Part shown: positions 16,188-25,272 of the stretch, piece by piece
How the letters are laid out: every line of letters starts with the position of its first letter
Position numbering within the stretch: the stretch's first letter is position 1
Source of the DNA: Polaromonas sp. CF318
Lineage (GTDB): Bacteria; Pseudomonadota; Gammaproteobacteria; Burkholderiales; Burkholderiaceae_C
Reading direction: 5' to 3'
Length of the DNA: 37,595 nucleotides
Assembly: GCF_000282655.1 (NCBI RefSeq)
Contig: NZ_AKIV01000103.1
Span: 1 to 37,595 of the forward strand
Notes under the pieces: generated by a model
Told to the model about the DNA's origin: nothing
Database searches by the model: none
Seen by the model: only the letters and a program-made list of their open reading frames with translations
Program-made: the position numbers and the translations under genes

Positions 16188-16303
16188 GGGGAAACTCTCT
16201 GGGTAAAACCGGTGTAAAGCGGCAATGCGGCCCGTCCGGGCGGATGCCGGCCGGGAGCCCCCAGCCGCTACAATGAACAATCATATCGCTACACCCCCTT
16301 ACT
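16188..16303. promoter_or_regulatory. Divergent fur/bamE promoter region
   Basis: This 116-bp gap must hold both promoters. On the bamE side TACAAT (16269-16274) is a good -10 candidate, 29 bases before the ATG, but no clear -35 is seen. On the fur side no strong match stands out. I could not find a clear Fur box of the GATAATGATAATCATTATC type. Confidence 0.4.
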
Positions 16304-16888
16304 ATGTCAGCCATGCCTGCAAATCATCGTTACAGCGCCCGAACCGCTTTCCTGCTCCTGGCTTGCACGGTGCTGGCGTCCTGCAGCAGCCTGAGCGGCA
16401 TGAGCGCCAGCTCCGCGAACCCGATCAACTGGGTCACGCCCTACAAGGTCGACGTGATCCAGGGTAACTTCGTGTCCAAGGAACAGGTCGAGCAGCTGAA
16501 AACCGGCATGACGCGCGACCAGGTCAAGGCCACGCTGGGCACCCCGCTGATGGCCAGCCTGTTCCACGCCGACCGCTGGGACTACGTCTTCACCCTGAAG
16601 CGGCAAGGCGTGGAACCCCAGTCCTACAAATACACCGTGTTCTTCAAGAACGACCAGCTGGAACGCTTTGAAGGCGACGCCATGCCGAGCGAAACCGAAT
16701 TCATCGCCAAGCTGGGCAACCGGCGCAAACTGGGCGAGGTGCCCGTGCTCGAAGCCACCGAAGAGCAGTTGAACAAGGCTGCCGGAAAATCCAAGCCGGC
16801 CGCGGCCAGCACCGCCGCAACGTCCGCGAGCGTGCCCGCCGGCGCGCCGGCCGCCAGCTATCCTCCCCTCGAAAGCCCGAAACAGTGA
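16304..16888 (+). CDS. bamE: Outer membrane protein assembly factor BamE (lipoprotein)
   Basis: BamE (SmpA/OmlA) is a lipoprotein of the complex that inserts beta-barrel proteins into the outer membrane. The 194-residue product starts with a lipoprotein signal ending in the lipobox LASC (C27). The conserved domain follows: [43 protein letters not shown] in two blocks, and [16 protein letters not shown]. The C-terminal quarter is a low-complexity Ala/Pro/Ser tail, longer than in E. coli (113 aa). The stop overlaps the GTG start of dapB. Confidence 0.95.
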   Translation: MSAMPANHRYSARTAFLLLACTVLASCSSLSGMSASSANPINWVTPYKVDVIQGNFVSKEQVEQLKTGMTRDQVKATLGTPLMASLFHADRWDYVFTLKRQGVEPQSYKYTVFFKNDQLERFEGDAMPSETEFIAKLGNRRKLGEVPVLEATEEQLNKAAGKSKPAAASTAATSASVPAGAPAASYPPLESPKQ

Positions 16889-17718
16889 GCGGGGCGGCTG
16901 CCAACCAGGCCCGCCGTCACCGGGTCGCGGTAGCGGGTGCCAGCGGCCGCATGGGCCAGATGCTGATCGAGGCGATCAATGCCAGCACCGACTGCCAGCT
17001 GACCGGCGCGCTTGACCTGGCCTCCAGCCCGGCCATAGGCGCCGACGCCGCCGCGTTCACCGGCCGCGCCAGCGGTGTGGCCATCAGCGCCGATATCCGC
17101 CAGGGGCTGAAAGACTCCCGCGTGCTGATCGACTTCACCCGCCCCGAAGGCACACTGGCCCACCTGGCGGCCTGCCGCGAGATGGGCGTCAAGCTGGTCA
17201 TAGGCACCACTGGCTTCTCCGATGCGCAGAAAGCCGAGATCGCCGCCGCCGCCAAGGATATCGCCATCGTCATGGCGCCCAACATGAGCGTGGGTGTCAA
17301 CGTCACGCTCAAGCTGCTCGAGATGGCGGCCCAGGCCCTGTCCACCGGCTACGACATCGAGATCGTCGAAGCCCATCACCGCCACAAGGTCGACGCGCCT
17401 TCCGGCACCGCGCTGAAGATGGGTGAGGTCATCGCCGGCGCGCTGGGCCGCGACTTGAAGGACTGCGGCGTCTATGCCCGCGAAGGCGTAACGGGCGAGC
17501 GCGACCCGCTGTCCATAGGCTTTTCCGCCGTGCGCGGCGGCGACGTGGTGGGCGACCACACCGTGATGTTCCTGGGCACCGGCGAACGCATCGAAATCAG
17601 CCACAAGTCATCCAGCCGCAGCAACTATGCCCAGGGCAGCCTGCGTGCCACCCGTTTCCTGGACGGGCACGCCACCGGCCTTTTCGACATGTTCGACGTG
17701 CTGGGCCTGAAAAAATAA
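16885..17718 (+). CDS. dapB: 4-hydroxy-tetrahydrodipicolinate reductase
   Basis: DapB reduces 4-hydroxy-tetrahydrodipicolinate with NAD(P)H on the way to lysine and diaminopimelate. The 277-residue protein (E. coli 273) has the nucleotide-binding GASGRMG at 18-24, GTTG at 107-110, and the catalytic segment [16 protein letters not shown] at 162-177 with H164 and K168 at the positions of the E. coli acid/base pair. The GTG start overlaps the bamE stop as GTGA, so it is likely coupled to bamE. Confidence 0.95.
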   Translation: MSGAAANQARRHRVAVAGASGRMGQMLIEAINASTDCQLTGALDLASSPAIGADAAAFTGRASGVAISADIRQGLKDSRVLIDFTRPEGTLAHLAACREMGVKLVIGTTGFSDAQKAEIAAAAKDIAIVMAPNMSVGVNVTLKLLEMAAQALSTGYDIEIVEAHHRHKVDAPSGTALKMGEVIAGALGRDLKDCGVYAREGVTGERDPLSIGFSAVRGGDVVGDHTVMFLGTGERIEISHKSSSRSNYAQGSLRATRFLDGHATGLFDMFDVLGLKK

Positions 17719-17757
17719 GCGCGGTACGGGCCGCGGCAACTCAAAGGTGTGACCCAC

Positions 17758-18399
17758 ATGGATTTCCTCAGCCTCATGACCCAAGGCGGCATCGTCAGCC
17801 AGCTGGTAGCCATCCTGCTGCTGGCCATGTCGGTGGCGAGCTGGGTCGTGATCCTCTGGAAAACCTGGCTGCTTCACCGCGCCGCCGGCGACGTGGCGCG
17901 CAGCACCGCAGCCTTCTGGCAATCGGCCTCGGTGGAGCAGGCCAGTGAAAAAGTCGCCGCCTTCGACCGCGAAGCGCTGGTGCTGCCGCTGATCGCCGCG
18001 ACCAGGCTCCCCGCCGCCGGTACGCTGGCCACGGCGGGCGACAAGTCCCAGCAACTGACCCGCGTGCTGCGCGACGCGCTGCACGCCGTGCTGCACAAGC
18101 TGCAATTCGGTCAGGTGCTGCTGGCCACCGTGGGCTCCACCGCGCCTTTCGTGGGGCTGCTGGGCACGGTCTGGGGCATTTACCACGCACTGGTCGGCAT
18201 CGCCTCGGCCGGCCAGATCACCATCGACAAGGTCTCGGGCCCCGTCGGCGAAGCCCTCATCATGACGGCGGCCGGCCTGGCCGTGGCCATCCCGGCCGTG
18301 CTGGCCTACAACATTTTCGGCCGCTCCATAGGCCGCATCGAAGCCGACCTGGAAGGCTTCGCGCGCGACCTGCGCGAGCTCCTGGCGCACAAGGCCTGA
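17758..18399 (+). CDS. exbB: MotA/TolQ/ExbB proton channel family protein
   Basis: A 213-residue inner membrane protein of the ExbB/TolQ family, which uses the proton gradient to drive TonB- or Tol-type machines. Three membrane segments are visible: about 10-33, 112-140 (GSTAPFVGLLGTVWGIYHAL, the family signature) and 160-185. I used the ATG at 17758 because AAAGG lies 10 bases before it; the GTG at 17749 is too close to that site. It is followed after 2 bp by exbD. The pair could serve TonB or Tol-Pal; no tonB is nearby, so ExbB is a family name rather than a proven role. Confidence 0.88.
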   Translation: MDFLSLMTQGGIVSQLVAILLLAMSVASWVVILWKTWLLHRAAGDVARSTAAFWQSASVEQASEKVAAFDREALVLPLIAATRLPAAGTLATAGDKSQQLTRVLRDALHAVLHKLQFGQVLLATVGSTAPFVGLLGTVWGIYHALVGIASAGQITIDKVSGPVGEALIMTAAGLAVAIPAVLAYNIFGRSIGRIEADLEGFARDLRELLAHKA

Positions 18400-18401
18400 C
18401 C

Positions 18402-18836
18402 ATGGCTTTTGGACGCCTTGAACGCACCCAGGGCCCGCAGCCCATGAGCGAGATCAACGTCACGCCGCTGGTGGACGTGATGCTGGTGCTGGTGGTCATC
18501 TTCATCATCACCGCGCCCCTGCTGGCCAGCAGCATACGGCTGGACCTGCCCAAGACCGACGCCGCCAAGCCGGCCGACGCCCCGAAGTTCGTCACGCTGG
18601 TGGTCGACAAATCCGGCCAGGCGTTCCTGAACGACAAACCGCTGAGCCCCGACGAACTGGCGGGCCGGCTGCGGGAGACCGCCGCCCAGAACCCCGAAAC
18701 CGAGGTCCAGTTGCGGGCCGACGAGGGCGTGCCCTATGGCAAGGTGGTGCAGGTGATGGGCCTGGCGCAAAAAGCCGGGCTCAACCGCATAGGCTTTGTG
18801 GCCGACAACCCTTCCGCTTCGGCCGCCCCGCGCTAA
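18402..18836 (+). CDS. exbD: ExbD/TolR biopolymer transport protein
   Basis: A 144-residue protein with a single N-terminal membrane anchor and a periplasmic domain. MSEINVTPLVDVMLVLVVIF (15-34) includes the conserved membrane aspartate D25 of the proton channel. It is 2 bp after exbB, so the two are made together. Whether it pairs with TonB or TolA is not decided by the sequence. Confidence 0.92.
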   Translation: MAFGRLERTQGPQPMSEINVTPLVDVMLVLVVIFIITAPLLASSIRLDLPKTDAAKPADAPKFVTLVVDKSGQAFLNDKPLSPDELAGRLRETAAQNPETEVQLRADEGVPYGKVVQVMGLAQKAGLNRIGFVADNPSASAAPR

Positions 18837-18935
18837 AGCAGCCCAGCCCCTAAAATCGGGGATTCCCGGCAACGGCACGCGCCGCCCGGCCTTTTTCCCC
18901 GTTTCCTGTTCCGCTTTCCGCCTTCCCGGTTCTCC
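18837..18935 (+). promoter_or_regulatory. leuS leader with candidate -10 and pyrimidine-rich tract
   Basis: TAAAAT (18851-18856), inside CCCCTAAAATCGGGG, is a -10 candidate with no clear -35. It would give a leader of about 70-75 nt. The last 45 bases before the ATG are almost free of purines and contain no Shine-Dalgarno sequence. It has no leader peptide of leucines, so classic attenuation is not supported. Confidence 0.35.
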
Positions 18936-21560
18936 ATGCAAGACAAATACAACCATCTCGACGTTGAGCGCGACGCTCAAGCCCACTGGACCGCCGCCGA
19001 CGCCTACCGCGTGACGGAGGATGCCGGCCGCAAGAAATACTATGCCTGCTCCATGCTGCCCTACCCCAGCGGCAAGCTGCACATGGGCCACGTGCGCAAC
19101 TACACCATCAACGACATGCTCACGCGCCACCTGCGCATGAAGGGCTACAACGTGTTGATGCCCATGGGCTGGGACGCTTTCGGCCTGCCGGCCGAAAACG
19201 CCGCCATGAAAAACGGCGTACCGCCGGCCCGGTGGACCTACGACAACATCGCCTACATGAAAAAGCAGATGCAGGCGATGGGGCTGGCCATCGACTGGAG
19301 CCGCGAGGTTGCCACCTGCGACCCGGACTACTACAAGTGGAACCAGTGGCTGTTCCTGAAGATGCTGGAAAAAGGCATTGCCTACCGCAAGACCCAGGTC
19401 GTGAACTGGGACCCGGTCGACCAGACCGTGCTGGCCAACGAACAGGTCATTGACGGCAAGGGCTGGCGCACCGGCGCCACCGTGGAAAAGCGCGAAATCC
19501 CCGGCTACTACCTCAAGATCACGGCCTACGCCGAAGAGCTGCTCGACAGCGTCAGCCACAAGCTGCCCGGCTGGCCCGAGCGCGTCAAGCTCATGCAGGA
19601 AAACTGGATAGGCAAAAGCGAAGGCGTGCGTTTTGCCTTCACGCACGATATCCAGGACGCCTCCGGCAAGCAGATCGGCGACGGGAAGATGTACGTCTTC
19701 ACCACGCGCGCCGACACCATCATGGGCGTGACCTTCTGCGCCGTGGCGCCCGAACACCCGCTGGCCCTGCACGCAGCGGCTTCCAGCCCCAAGGTCGCGG
19801 CCTTCATCGAGGAAAGCAAGGCCGGCGGCACCACGGAAGCCGAACTCGCCACGCAGGAAAAGAAAGGCGTGCCCACGGGCCTTTTCGTCACGCACCCGCT
19901 CACCGGCGGCCAGGTCGAAATCTGGGTCGGCAACTATGTGCTGATGAGCTACGGCGACGGCGCCGTCATGGGCGTGCCGGCGCATGATGAGCGCGATTTC
20001 GAGTTCGCCAACAAATACGGCCTGCCGATCAAGCAGGTGGTCGACGTCAAGGGCCAGGCCTATAGCCTGAACGCCTGGGCCGACTGGTACGGAGACAAGC
20101 AGCAGGGCACGGTTGTCAACTCCGGCAAGTACGACGGCCTGGGCTTCAAGGCCGCCGTTGATGCCGTCGCCGCCGATCTCGCGGCCAAGGGCCTGGGCGA
20201 GAAAAAAACCACCTGGCGCCTGCGCGACTGGGGCGTGAGCCGCCAGCGCTACTGGGGCACGCCCATCCCCATCATCCACTGCGAGGAACACGGCGCCGTG
20301 CCGGTGCCGGAAAAAGACCTGCCCGTGGTGCTGCCGCAGGACTGCGTGCCCGACGGCTCGGGCAACCCGCTGCACAAGCACGCGGGCTTTCACGCCGGCG
20401 TGGTCTGCCCCGTCTGCGGCAAGCCCGGGCGCCGTGAGACCGACACCATGGACACCTTTGTCGACTCGTCCTGGTACTTCATGCGCTACTGCGACCCCAA
20501 GAACGGCGACAAGATGGTGGCCGAGGGCGCCAACTACTGGATGCCCATGGACCAGTACATCGGTGGCATCGAGCACGCCATCCTGCACCTGCTCTATGCG
20601 CGCTTCTGGACCAAGGTCATGCGCGACCTGGGCCTGGTAAAGGTCGACGAGCCCTTCACCAAACTGCTTACGCAGGGCATGGTGCTCAACGAGGCCTTCG
20701 CGCGCACCACCACCGGCAAGCAGTACTTCTGGGCACACGAGCTCGACATCGTGCGCGACGAACACGCCAAGGTGCTCTCCGCCACCGCCAAGGCCGACGG
20801 CCTGCCGGTGCCCTACGAGGGCTGGACCACCATGTCCAAGTCCAAGAACAACGGCGTCGATCCGCAGGACCTGATCGAAAAGTACGGCGCGGACACCGCC
20901 CGGCTCTACACCATGTTCACCGCGCCCCCCGACACCACGCTGGAATGGAACGACGCCGCGCTCGAGGGCTCCTACCGCTTCCTGCGCCGCGTCTGGAATT
21001 TCGGCGTCAAGCTCGGCGCCGGCAAGCAGCCCGAAGGCGGCGCGCCCGCATTCGACAAGGACACCAAGGCCTTGCGCCTGGAAATCCACACGGTGCTCAA
21101 GCAGATCGACTACGACTACCAGCGCATGCAGTACAACACCGTGGTGTCGGGCAACATGAAGCTGCTCAACGCACTGGAAGACTTCAAGGGCGCCGCCTCC
21201 GCCGGCTCGGACACCGCCCTGCGCGAAGGTTTCGGCATCCTGCTGCGCTGCCTGTACCCGGCGACGCCCCACCTGGCGCACGCGCTGTGGTCGCAGCTCG
21301 GTTATGCCGCACAGCACGGCGATCTGCTCGATGCGCCCTGGCCGCAGGTGGACGCCAGCGCCCTGCAGCAGGACGAGATCGAGTTGGTACTTCAGATCAA
21401 CGGCAAGCTGCGCGGCGCCGTCACGGTGCCGGCCGGCGCCGACAAGGCCGCCATCGAGGCGGCCGCGCTGGCATCGGAAGCCTTCACCAAACAGGCTGCG
21501 GGCGCGCCCGCCAAAAAGGTGATCGTGGTGCCCGGCCGCCTGGTCAACATCGTCATCTGA
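18936..21560 (+). CDS. leuS: Leucyl-tRNA synthetase
   Basis: A full-length 874-residue bacterial LeuRS (E. coli 860). The class I ATP-binding motifs are present: HMGH at 49-52 within [15 protein letters not shown], and TMSKS at 632-636 (the KMSKS loop, with Thr in the first place). Between them lies the CP1 editing domain with [14 protein letters not shown] and [17 protein letters not shown], and the C-terminal anticodon-binding helices end in [13 protein letters not shown]. lptE follows after 28 bp; leuS-lptE-holA is the standard order, broken here after lptE. Confidence 0.97.
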   Translation: MQDKYNHLDVERDAQAHWTAADAYRVTEDAGRKKYYACSMLPYPSGKLHMGHVRNYTINDMLTRHLRMKGYNVLMPMGWDAFGLPAENAAMKNGVPPARWTYDNIAYMKKQMQAMGLAIDWSREVATCDPDYYKWNQWLFLKMLEKGIAYRKTQVVNWDPVDQTVLANEQVIDGKGWRTGATVEKREIPGYYLKITAYAEELLDSVSHKLPGWPERVKLMQENWIGKSEGVRFAFTHDIQDASGKQIGDGKMYVFTTRADTIMGVTFCAVAPEHPLALHAAASSPKVAAFIEESKAGGTTEAELATQEKKGVPTGLFVTHPLTGGQVEIWVGNYVLMSYGDGAVMGVPAHDERDFEFANKYGLPIKQVVDVKGQAYSLNAWADWYGDKQQGTVVNSGKYDGLGFKAAVDAVAADLAAKGLGEKKTTWRLRDWGVSRQRYWGTPIPIIHCEEHGAVPVPEKDLPVVLPQDCVPDGSGNPLHKHAGFHAGVVCPVCGKPGRRETDTMDTFVDSSWYFMRYCDPKNGDKMVAEGANYWMPMDQYIGGIEHAILHLLYARFWTKVMRDLGLVKVDEPFTKLLTQGMVLNEAFARTTTGKQYFWAHELDIVRDEHAKVLSATAKADGLPVPYEGWTTMSKSKNNGVDPQDLIEKYGADTARLYTMFTAPPDTTLEWNDAALEGSYRFLRRVWNFGVKLGAGKQPEGGAPAFDKDTKALRLEIHTVLKQIDYDYQRMQYNTVVSGNMKLLNALEDFKGAASAGSDTALREGFGILLRCLYPATPHLAHALWSQLGYAAQHGDLLDAPWPQVDASALQQDEIELVLQINGKLRGAVTVPAGADKAAIEAAALASEAFTKQAAGAPAKKVIVVPGRLVNIVI

Positions 21561-21588
21561 AACCGTTCAACGAAAAGAAGGCAAGCCC

Positions 21589-22095
21589 ATGCAGCGTCGC
21601 GCATTCCTTTCCCTGTCGGCCAGCGCCGCCGCTCTCACGCTGAGCGGTTGCGGTTTCGCCCTGCGCAAGGCGCCCAACTTCGCCTTCAGCACGCTTTTTT
21701 CCTCCCTGGGCGAAGGCTCGCCGCTGGGCGTGGAACTCAGGCGCTCCTTGCAATCCACCCGCAAGGTGGAAGTGATCTCCGACCCCCGCCGCATCAACGA
21801 GGCGCAGGTGATCCTGGACGTGCTGAGCGACCAGCGCGAAAAGGTGGTGCTCAGCACCAACACCTCAGGTCAGGTGCGCGAGTTCCAGCTGCGGCTGCGC
21901 TTTCGCTTCAGGCTGCGTACGCTGGCCGGCAAGGAATTGATCCCCGAGACGGAAATCCTGCAGCAGCGCGACATCAGCTTCAACGAATCCGCCGTGTTGG
22001 CCAAGGAAGCCGAGGAAGCCCTGCTGTACCGCGACATGCAGAGCGACGTGGTGCAGCAGATCATGCGCCGCCTGGCGGCCGTGACGGAGCTCTAA
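21589..22095 (+). CDS. lptE: LPS assembly lipoprotein LptE
   Basis: LptE is the outer membrane lipoprotein that plugs LptD and is needed to place lipopolysaccharide on the cell surface. The 168-residue product starts with a lipoprotein signal ending in the lipobox LSGC (C21) within TLSGCGFALR, the usual beginning of mature LptE. Length and position after leuS support the call. Its end is 18 bp from that of the convergent ctlX, and no terminator is visible between them. Confidence 0.92.
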   Translation: MQRRAFLSLSASAAALTLSGCGFALRKAPNFAFSTLFSSLGEGSPLGVELRRSLQSTRKVEVISDPRRINEAQVILDVLSDQREKVVLSTNTSGQVREFQLRLRFRFRLRTLAGKELIPETEILQQRDISFNESAVLAKEAEEALLYRDMQSDVVQQIMRRLAAVTEL

Positions 22096-22113
22096 GCGGC
22101 GGCATCCGCGGGC

Positions 22114-23043
22114 TTACCGTTTGCCCAGGTGAATGCCGGCCAGCATGCAGCGCACCGAGCCGCCCGCCAGCTCGATGGTGGGCACGGGCAGCGGCAGCAG
22201 CTGCGCAAACTTTTCAATCACCTTGCGCTGTTCGCGTGTGAGGCTTTCAGCGGCCCGGCTTGACAGCGCCAGCACCCGGCCCTGCTTGCCCGTCAGCTCG
22301 ATGGCATTGCCGGCAAACGAGGCAATCTGCTGCCCGCTCAACGCGATGACGCTGCGGCCGCTTTCCTCCAGGCGCCGCCGCACTTCGGCGCGCCGCGCGG
22401 GGTCGGTGATGAGATCGAAGCCCGCCATCGCGAACTGCGTGGCGATGCACATCATGACGTTGGTGTGGTAGGTGGGCTGACCGCCCTCGCCCGCTGTGGA
22501 GAACACCAGGGGCTCGAAATTGAAGTGCGTGCAAAAGCGCTCCAGCATCACCTCGCTGGCGCGGTTCGAGCGCGCGGTGTAGGCCACCCGGTCTATGTGG
22601 TCCAGCACCATGGCGCCCGTGCCTTCGAGGAACAACCCGTCGGGCTCCAGCCCGGAGTAGTCGATGACGTCCTGCACGCGGTAGCGCGCCTTGAGCATCT
22701 CGATGACGTCGCCGCGCCTCTCGCGCCGACGGTTCGGCGAGTACATCGGGTACAGAGCCACATGCCCGCCGCTGTGGGTGGAGAACCAGTTGTTGGGAAA
22801 CACCGAGTCCGGCGTGTCGCGCTCGCCGTGATCCTCGAACAGGTGCACGTCCACGCCGGCTTGTTCCAGGCGCGCCGCGGCGGCCGTGACTTCCGCGTGC
22901 GCGGCCGCGGCCACCTCCGCATCGCCGCGGCCGCCGGGCAGGGACTGGAAACCGTTGTCGTGCGCGGTTTCGGGGTTGGGATGGAAGCGGTGCGGACGGA
23001 TCATCACGACCGCGCCGGGCGCCTGGAAGGAATGGATGCTCAT
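22114..23043 (-). CDS. ctlX: Citrulline utilisation hydrolase CtlX-type amidinotransferase family protein
   Basis: A 309-residue member of the guanidino-group modifying (arginine deiminase/amidinotransferase) superfamily. Family motifs are DSVFPNNWFSTH near residue 79, LFLEGTGAMVLDHIDR near 137, YHTNVMM near 193 and, at the C-terminus, GGSVRCMLAGIHL with the catalytic cysteine C299. This arrangement matches the CtlX group, which breaks down citrulline to ornithine. With arginase and ornithine cyclodeaminase upstream it would feed ornithine into proline. An 88-bp gap with its own possible promoter separates it from arginase. An arginine-related substrate other than citrulline is possible. Confidence 0.85.
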   Translation of the reverse strand: MSIHSFQAPGAVVMIRPHRFHPNPETAHDNGFQSLPGGRGDAEVAAAAHAEVTAAAARLEQAGVDVHLFEDHGERDTPDSVFPNNWFSTHSGGHVALYPMYSPNRRRERRGDVIEMLKARYRVQDVIDYSGLEPDGLFLEGTGAMVLDHIDRVAYTARSNRASEVMLERFCTHFNFEPLVFSTAGEGGQPTYHTNVMMCIATQFAMAGFDLITDPARRAEVRRRLEESGRSVIALSGQQIASFAGNAIELTGKQGRVLALSSRAAESLTREQRKVIEKFAQLLPLPVPTIELAGGSVRCMLAGIHLGKR

Positions 23044-23058
23044 GGTGGGTAAAGCGCC

Positions 23059-23086
23059 GATAAAGCCGCGAAAGCGGAAAAGTCAA
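23059..23086 (-). promoter_or_regulatory. Candidate sigma-70 promoter of ctlX
   Basis: On the minus strand TTGACT (23086-23081) and TTTATC (23064-23059) are 16 bases apart, a fair -35/-10 pair in the gap between arginase and ctlX. The ATG would be about 9 bases from the transcription start. It would let ctlX be expressed apart from the upstream genes. Confidence 0.4.
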
Positions 23087-23131
23087 ACCGCGGGAAAGAG
23101 ACGGGCCAAAGCCCGCCGTGTAGTCAAGCCC

Positions 23132-24046
23132 TCAGGCCCGCATCAGCGTGCTTTTGCCGAACAGGCTTTCGATCAGGTCCACCGCGACTTCCGCCGTGCC
23201 GTTGCGCACGTCCAGCGCCGGGTTCAGCTCCATCACGTCCAGCGAGCCCAGCAGGCCGGTGTCGGCAATCATCTCCATGCACAGCTGGGCCTCACGGTAG
23301 GTCGGCCCGCCCTTGATGGCGGTGTCCACGCCGGGCGCGATGGACGGGTCCAGGAAGTCCACGTCGAAGCTCACATGCAGATGCGTGTCGGCATCCATGC
23401 CGGCCAGCGCTTTTTCCATGGTGTGGCGCATGCCCATCTCGTCGATGTAGCGCATGTCGAAGACCTCCAGCCCCTCCTGGCGCACAAAGCGCTTTTCGCC
23501 CTCGTCCACGCTGCGTATACCGATCTGCCGGATGGCCGAAGGGCTCATGGCCGGCGTGGCGCCGCCTATGCCGGTGAGCTCGGCCGGGCCGTGGCCGCAC
23601 AGCACAGCCACCGGCATGCCGTGCACATTGCCGGTGGGCGTGAGGGCGTTGGTGTTGAAGTCGGTGTGCGCGTCCAGCCAGAGCACGCGCAGTTTTTTTC
23701 CGGTGACGCGGCAGTGGCGCGCCACCGCGCTGATGGAGCCTATGCCCAGGCAGTGGTCACCGCCCAGCAAAATCGGCAAGCGGCCGGCAGCCAGGCTCTG
23801 GTACATGGCCTCATGCACGGCCTTGTTCCATTCGACCACTTCCTGCAGGTGGCGATAGCCGTCGGCCGGCGGCAGCCAGGGATTGGTCGGGCCGGCCAGG
23901 TTGCCGGTGTCGGCCACCTGCAGGCCGCGCGCATGCAGCGCCTCGCGGATGCCGGCCACACGCAAGGCCTCGGGGCCCATGGAGGCGCCGCGGCTGCCCG
24001 CGCCTATGTCGGTGGGCGCGCCTATCAGGTCAACGGGAGTGCTCAT
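23132..24046 (-). CDS. rocF: Arginase
   Basis: Arginase splits arginine to ornithine and urea with two Mn2+ ions. The 304-residue product has every metal-binding motif: GGDH at 95-98, DAHTD at 125-129, and SFDVDFLDP with D228 and D230. NTNALTPTGNVHGMPVA supports arginase rather than agmatinase. I used the ATG at 24046, which shares its A with the stop of ornithine cyclodeaminase (TGATG). There is no clear ribosome binding site, so it is probably translated by coupling. The urea made would need urease, which is not in this window. Confidence 0.95.
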   Translation of the reverse strand: MSTPVDLIGAPTDIGAGSRGASMGPEALRVAGIREALHARGLQVADTGNLAGPTNPWLPPADGYRHLQEVVEWNKAVHEAMYQSLAAGRLPILLGGDHCLGIGSISAVARHCRVTGKKLRVLWLDAHTDFNTNALTPTGNVHGMPVAVLCGHGPAELTGIGGATPAMSPSAIRQIGIRSVDEGEKRFVRQEGLEVFDMRYIDEMGMRHTMEKALAGMDADTHLHVSFDVDFLDPSIAPGVDTAIKGGPTYREAQLCMEMIADTGLLGSLDVMELNPALDVRNGTAEVAVDLIESLFGKSTLMRA

Positions 24047-25134
24047 CAAGGGGTCATTTCAGGGACGGTGTCGGTACGAACTGCCTTGACTGTACGGGCT
24101 GCGGCCGGCGCCAGCAAGCCGAACAGGTCCTTGGGGTTGTCCAGGCGCGGCACCAGGTCGATCTGCCGGCGCAGGGCCGGGTCGGCGAGCTGCAGCTTGT
24201 GCAGGTAGCGCAAGGCCGAGTAGTCCTCCAGCGCGAAACCGACCGAATCGAAAATCGTGACCTCTTCAGGCGATGCGCGCCCGCTGGCCGTGCCCTTGAG
24301 CACGTCGGCGAATTCGGCCACCTTGAAATCCTCGGGCATTTGCTGGATCTCGCCTTCGATGCGCGATTGCGGCTCAAACTCGACCACCACGCGGGCGTCC
24401 TTGCGCAGCAGGATGTCGGCGTGCAGCTCGGTCTTGCCGGGGCAGTCACCGCCCACGGCGTTCAGGTGCATGCCGGGTTTGACCATCTCCGGCGTCAGGA
24501 TCACGGCGTTGCGCTTGTCGGCGGTGATGGTGGTCACGATGTCGGCGCCTTGCACAGCCTCGGCGGCCGAGCGGCAAACCGTCACGCGCAAGCCCGGCAG
24601 TCCCATGGCGTGCAAGTTGCGCGCCAGCTTGTCGCTGGCCGCGGCATCAATGTCAAAGAGGCGCATCTCGCGTATGCCCAGCATGTGGTGAAAGGCGATC
24701 GCCTGGAACTCACTTTGCGCACCGTTGCCGATGAGGGCCATGACGCGGCTGTCAGGCCTGGCCATCCATTTCGCGGCCAGGGCCGAGGTGGCGGCGGTGC
24801 GCAGCGCGGTGGTGATGGTCAGCTCGGACAGCAACAGCGGGTAGCCGGTGTCCACGTCGGCCAGCACGCCGAAGGCGGTGACCGTGAGCAGGCCCAGCTC
24901 GGTGTTCTTGGGATGTCCGTTGACGTACTTGAAGGAATACTGGTGGCCGTCGCTGGTCGGCATCAACTCGATCACGCCGTCGGGCGAATGGATGGCGTGG
25001 CGCGCCGACTTGTCAAAATCGTTCCAGCGCCGGTAGTCGTGCTCGATCTCGCCGGCCAGGCCTTCGATAAAGGCGGCGGCGCCGCGCTGGCGCACGATTT
25101 TCTGGATGCTTTCAATGCCAATGTAGTCAACCAT
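24046..25134 (-). CDS. Ornithine cyclodeaminase
   Basis: This enzyme turns ornithine directly into proline and ammonia with bound NAD. The 362-residue protein has the nucleotide-binding ALIGNGAQSEFQAIAFHHML (133-152) and the signature NAVGGDCPGKTELH (225-238), whose D230 matches the catalytic aspartate of the Pseudomonas enzyme. The ATG at 25134 (MVDYIGIESI) has GGGAG about 9 bases upstream. It is the first gene of the minus-strand ocd-rocF-ctlX set and is divergent from an Lrp-type regulator. Confidence 0.95.
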   Translation of the reverse strand: MVDYIGIESIQKIVRQRGAAAFIEGLAGEIEHDYRRWNDFDKSARHAIHSPDGVIELMPTSDGHQYSFKYVNGHPKNTELGLLTVTAFGVLADVDTGYPLLLSELTITTALRTAATSALAAKWMARPDSRVMALIGNGAQSEFQAIAFHHMLGIREMRLFDIDAAASDKLARNLHAMGLPGLRVTVCRSAAEAVQGADIVTTITADKRNAVILTPEMVKPGMHLNAVGGDCPGKTELHADILLRKDARVVVEFEPQSRIEGEIQQMPEDFKVAEFADVLKGTASGRASPEEVTIFDSVGFALEDYSALRYLHKLQLADPALRRQIDLVPRLDNPKDLFGLLAPAAARTVKAVRTDTVPEMTP

Positions 25135-25202
25135 GATGGGGCTCCCGGTCTTGTGTTGATTTCCATTGTCCGTAGCCCTCATGGCAAAGAAAAGTCAGTA
25201 AA

Positions 25203-25266
25203 TTGATCAAAATTTCGACTTGCTTGAGCAAATAGCCAATCGAAATTGGCGTTTCGCCAATAAAAT
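25203..25266. promoter_or_regulatory. Palindrome-rich operator region between ocd and lrp
   Basis: A short AT-richer stretch carries four overlapping dyads: TTGATCAA (25203-25210), TTGCT-TG-AGCAA (25220-25231), GCCAAT-CGAA-ATTGGC (25235-25250) and ATTGGCG-TTT-CGCCAAT (25245-25261). The last two share a half-site and run into TAAAAT (25261-25266), a -10 candidate lying 6 bases before the lrp ATG. Repeated dyads at a divergent promoter suit binding by the Lrp-type regulator encoded next to it, with self-repression expected. Confidence 0.5.
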
Positions 25267-25272
25267 CAAGCC

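Noticed and set aside
16188..16303. Fur box between fur and bamE
   Set aside because: No stretch matches the 19-bp Fur consensus beyond a few bases.
19081..20850. Threonine in place of the first lysine in the LeuRS KMSKS motif as a sign of a defective enzyme
   Set aside because: The remaining MSKS and the rest of the protein are intact, and the first position of this motif varies in the family.
18306..21317. 1003-residue open frame on the minus strand opposite leuS
   Set aside because: It is a shadow of the leuS coding strand in GC-rich DNA; its product is low-complexity in His, Gly and Val with no recognisable domain, whereas leuS is complete.
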